Source of the DNA: Tritrichomonas musculus
Lineage: Eukaryota > Parabasalia > Tritrichomonadida > Tritrichomonadidae
DNA: 64,000 nt
Reading direction: 5' to 3'
Assembly: GCA_039105265.1 (NCBI GenBank)
Contig: JAPFFF010000002.1
Location: 6,820,001-6,884,000 of the forward strand
The position numbers and the translations under genes were made by a program. Each line of letters starts with the position of its first letter. Position 1 is the first letter of the stretch. Shown here piece after piece: positions 61,833-64,000 of this stretch. The notes under the pieces were generated by a model. It was not told where the DNA came from, did not search any database, and saw nothing but the letters and a program-made list of their open reading frames with translations.

Positions 61833-62249
61833 ATGGCACGTACTAAGCAAACAGCACGTAAATCTACTGGTGGAAAAACTCCACGTAAATCACTTGGTGC
61901 TAAAGCCGCCCGTAAGTCAACGCCAGTTGTTGATTCACAAGGTGCTAAGAAGCAACATCGTTTCAGACCAGGTACTGTTGCACTCAGAGAAATTAGAAAA
62001 TACCAAAAGAGTACAGATCTTCTAATTCGCAAGCTTCCATTTCAACGTTTAGTTAGAGAAATTGCTTCTGGATTCAGAGGAGACCTCCGTTTTCAATCAT
62101 CCGCAATTGCTGCCCTTCAAGAAGCATCTGAAGCATATCTTGTTGGTCTCTTTGAAGATACAAACCTTTGTGCAATTCATGCCAATCGTGTAACAATTAT
62201 GGAAAGAGATGTTCAATTAGCACAGAGAATACGTGGTGAAAGAAATTAA
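61833..62249 (+). CDS. Histone H3
   Basis: 138 residues, an H3 along its full length. The tail [20 protein letters not shown] keeps K4, K9, S10 and K14, and AARKST keeps K27/S28. The histone fold reads [53 protein letters not shown] and [15 protein letters not shown]. It is two residues longer than the usual H3; the difference lies in the hinge before the fold ([16 protein letters not shown] for the usual SAPATGGVKKPHRY). Gly-Phe-Arg-Gly replaces Asp-Phe-Lys-Thr after the first helix. It is not a CenH3: the tail and loop 1 are ordinary. It stands alone with no divergently paired H4 in view. Confidence 0.96.
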   Translation: MARTKQTARKSTGGKTPRKSLGAKAARKSTPVVDSQGAKKQHRFRPGTVALREIRKYQKSTDLLIRKLPFQRLVREIASGFRGDLRFQSSAIAALQEASEAYLVGLFEDTNLCAIHANRVTIMERDVQLAQRIRGERN

Positions 62250-62885
62250 AATATTATATAATTATCCATAAAGTTGTATTTTATTTTATAATTTAATGCT
62301 TTTTTTTTATTTGCTAATTATATATTTTTAATATTTTTTGATATTATCATTATTATAAAATACCTATATAGTTAAATATATAGGTGGTTAGTTTCATAAG
62401 CATGGTAAAAAACATAATATGAAAAATATATTATATATTATATATTATTATTTGTATGACATTGTATATATTTACCAATTTTTATTATGATGCCAAAAGC
62501 TTAAAAGAAAATAATATATTATGATAATGAATTTGAATAACAAAGCTTATATCGAGAATTAAACCAGCATTTTAAATCAGATAATTCAATATATTTTGAT
62601 CGTTAAGCTCATAAATACGGTAACGTTAGGTATTCAAATATATCTTGCCCATTTTATTAATTATACTTTTTAATATTAGGGCAAAATATAAACATTCATA
62701 AATGTTTTTACTATTCAAAACAATCAATTTTAAAGTAAATGTTGACAGTATAATTAAAATGTAAAACCAGCGCTTTTTTTACTTCATTTTAAATTCGAAA
62801 ATATAAAATATGTAAATTAATAAAATTACAAAAATAAAAAAGAAACATTTTTTCCTGTAACCATCCTTTTTGATCATTAAATGTA
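62250..62885. other. Spacer downstream of H3
   Basis: AT-rich, with no gene supported. The H3 stop is directly TAAAA, giving the trichomonad TAAA polyadenylation signal. No histone stem-loop is evident. Confidence 0.45.
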
Positions 62886-63302
62886 CTATTTTTCATCGAT
62901 ATTAAGCATAATTTCATTAGAAAAATTAAAAACCAAGTTGTTTTGTCCTTTTTCTTCTTCATTTTGATCGTCGTCATTGTCATCAGCAATAACTTTAAAA
63001 TAATTTTTAAAAGGAACGATAAATTCTTCATTATCATTAAACCATTTCACGATTAAATCTTTTTTCCTCTTGTAATTTCGTTCAAATTTAATGTCGCATA
63101 GACCACTTACTAGAATAGCGAAATTTATGAGTGCTTTTAAAGATATTTGTGTTATTGGAAATCCTAACATATCTTCAATCAGGGTTTGTCCCTTGCTCCC
63201 TTTTGCAACAAAATTGTTCAATAAATTTTTAGCAACAGCTTTCTCGGAATTCATTTTCCTCGATAATCCTGGAGGTACTTTTGACCTTTTCTTTTTCATC
63301 AT
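62886..63302 (-). CDS. Small protein of unknown function
   Basis: 138 residues from ATG at 63302: a basic start (MMKKKRSKVPPGLSRKMNSE), a helical middle (SLKALINFAILVSGLCDIKF and LIVKWFNDNEEFIVPFKNYF), then an acidic patch (ADDNDDDQNEEEK). No signal peptide or recognised domain. Composition is less AT-rich than the flanks and start-to-stop is clean, so a real gene is likely. The basic start and acidic end suggest a nuclear or RNA-associated protein, but that is a guess. Confidence 0.6.
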   Translation of the reverse strand: MMKKKRSKVPPGLSRKMNSEKAVAKNLLNNFVAKGSKGQTLIEDMLGFPITQISLKALINFAILVSGLCDIKFERNYKRKKDLIVKWFNDNEEFIVPFKNYFKVIADDNDDDQNEEEKGQNNLVFNFSNEIMLNIDEK

Positions 63303-63960
63303 TTATACTTTAAAAAATTGAATGATTATTTGTAAATTTGAGAGGGAAAAATAGAAAAGATATTTCCCAGAAAAATTTAAGATTTTTGCATGTATAAACA
63401 AATATCTTCCATAAAAGCAAAATATTAATGTTTTTGTGTTTAGTGACCAAGATTCAAGTTAAAATTTCATTTTTGTTTATCATATTATATATTTTATATA
63501 TGCACATTTAAGTATAAAAAATCTAAGGAATCTGAAAAGGATTAATCTTTCTTAACGCAATGCTATAATTTTTTCAACCATAGTATTCTTGCATAAGAAG
63601 AATAAATTTTATAATTTTTAACATGATATTTGTATCAATACTTTTAGAAAAAAAAGTCATCACATGTAAAATTCTTTTGTTCTCAATCCATTTTTGCATA
63701 TATTAAATATTATCTTGGTTTGAAATCTTGACAAATAGGGCAATTTTATTTTTCGTAAAACTAATCATTTTTTTTTATTCAATAAAATTGAACGTATTCC
63801 TCAAATTTGAGTTGATGTAAAAAAAAGTTTTGAGAAATATTTGAATTGAAATATCAAATCAAATATGGAAATATGGCAAAGAATAGCAATGGAATTAAAA
63901 AAAAAAAAAAAAAAAAAAAATAGGTTAATGTAATATAAAATAAAGTTTATAGAATTATCA
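63303..63960. other. AT-rich spacer
   Basis: Contains an A-run at about 63898-63920. No gene supported; short frames here are low-complexity. Confidence 0.4.
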
Positions 63961-64000
63961 TTACAAGCTTTCACTATCTTCTTCATATAGTAATCCATTT
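63961..64000 (-). CDS. Possible C-terminus of a gene entering from the right
   Basis: On the minus strand the last bases read NGLLYEEDSESL followed by TAA, an acidic tail of the kind that ends many proteins. Only 12 codons are visible, so this is a weak call. Confidence 0.25.
   Translation of the reverse strand, partial: NGLLYEEDSESL

Noticed and set aside
1-64000. tRNA or rRNA genes
   Set aside because: I looked for B-box-like GGTTCGAATCC and rRNA landmarks on both strands and saw none that fold convincingly; a covariance-model search would settle it.

Overview
The window is nuclear DNA of a parabasalid protist (trichomonad), most like the AT-rich gut or urogenital genus Tritrichomonas. 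The evidence is very AT-rich spacers, large single-exon genes, two BspA-type leucine-rich-repeat surface proteins, ankyrin-repeat/TKL-kinase genes, a trichomonad-style histone H3 with an initiator-like TCAtttt just before its ATG, and many DNA transposons. The genus is inferred; no rRNA or tRNA gene was found.

Layout. Positions 1-17149 carry host genes, all on the minus strand: a SAC-domain phosphoinositide phosphatase cut by the left edge, a coiled-coil protein, an RBX1-like RING protein, and BspA-like surface proteins of 519 and 2262 residues, the larger with a recent 0.9-kb internal duplication. Positions 17150-25202 hold a decayed host gene, a 204-bp tandem repeat, a TA-flanked MITE and a large plus-strand coiled-coil protein. 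Positions 25975-38393 are one 12.4-kb inverted-repeat DNA transposon. It carries a MULE transposase with an Asn-rich repeat region and two large minisatellites, and it contains a whole-looking 3.2-kb hAT transposon with a perfect 8-bp target duplication.

Positions 38444-58254 are three tandem copies (A, B, C) of an ankyrin-array plus kinase locus. A and B, about 7 kb each and nearly identical, also share remnants of a UBR-type ubiquitin ligase and a GC-rich bacterial fragment: L10 leader, rplJ and the 5' end of rplL, closest by eye to Bifidobacterium. A TTAA-flanked composite element lies at the A/B junction. Positions 58415-61651 are further non-autonomous elements, one with about 14 copies of a GACCAAGTTGCAA-type motif. 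Histone H3 and an unrecognised small gene close the window.

The main novelty candidate is the ankyrin arrays. Seventeen 188-bp units are almost invariant except at a few triplets, and those in the ankyrin fold match the binding-surface positions randomised in designed ankyrin proteins. Each unit also holds a segment that breaks the frame, contains no GT-AG intron, and can be read through only if two Ile-stop sites per unit are bypassed by +1 shifts, or if about 86 nt are removed. On the +1 reading every hypervariable triplet falls in phase as a codon. This is a reading of the sequence, not a demonstrated mechanism.
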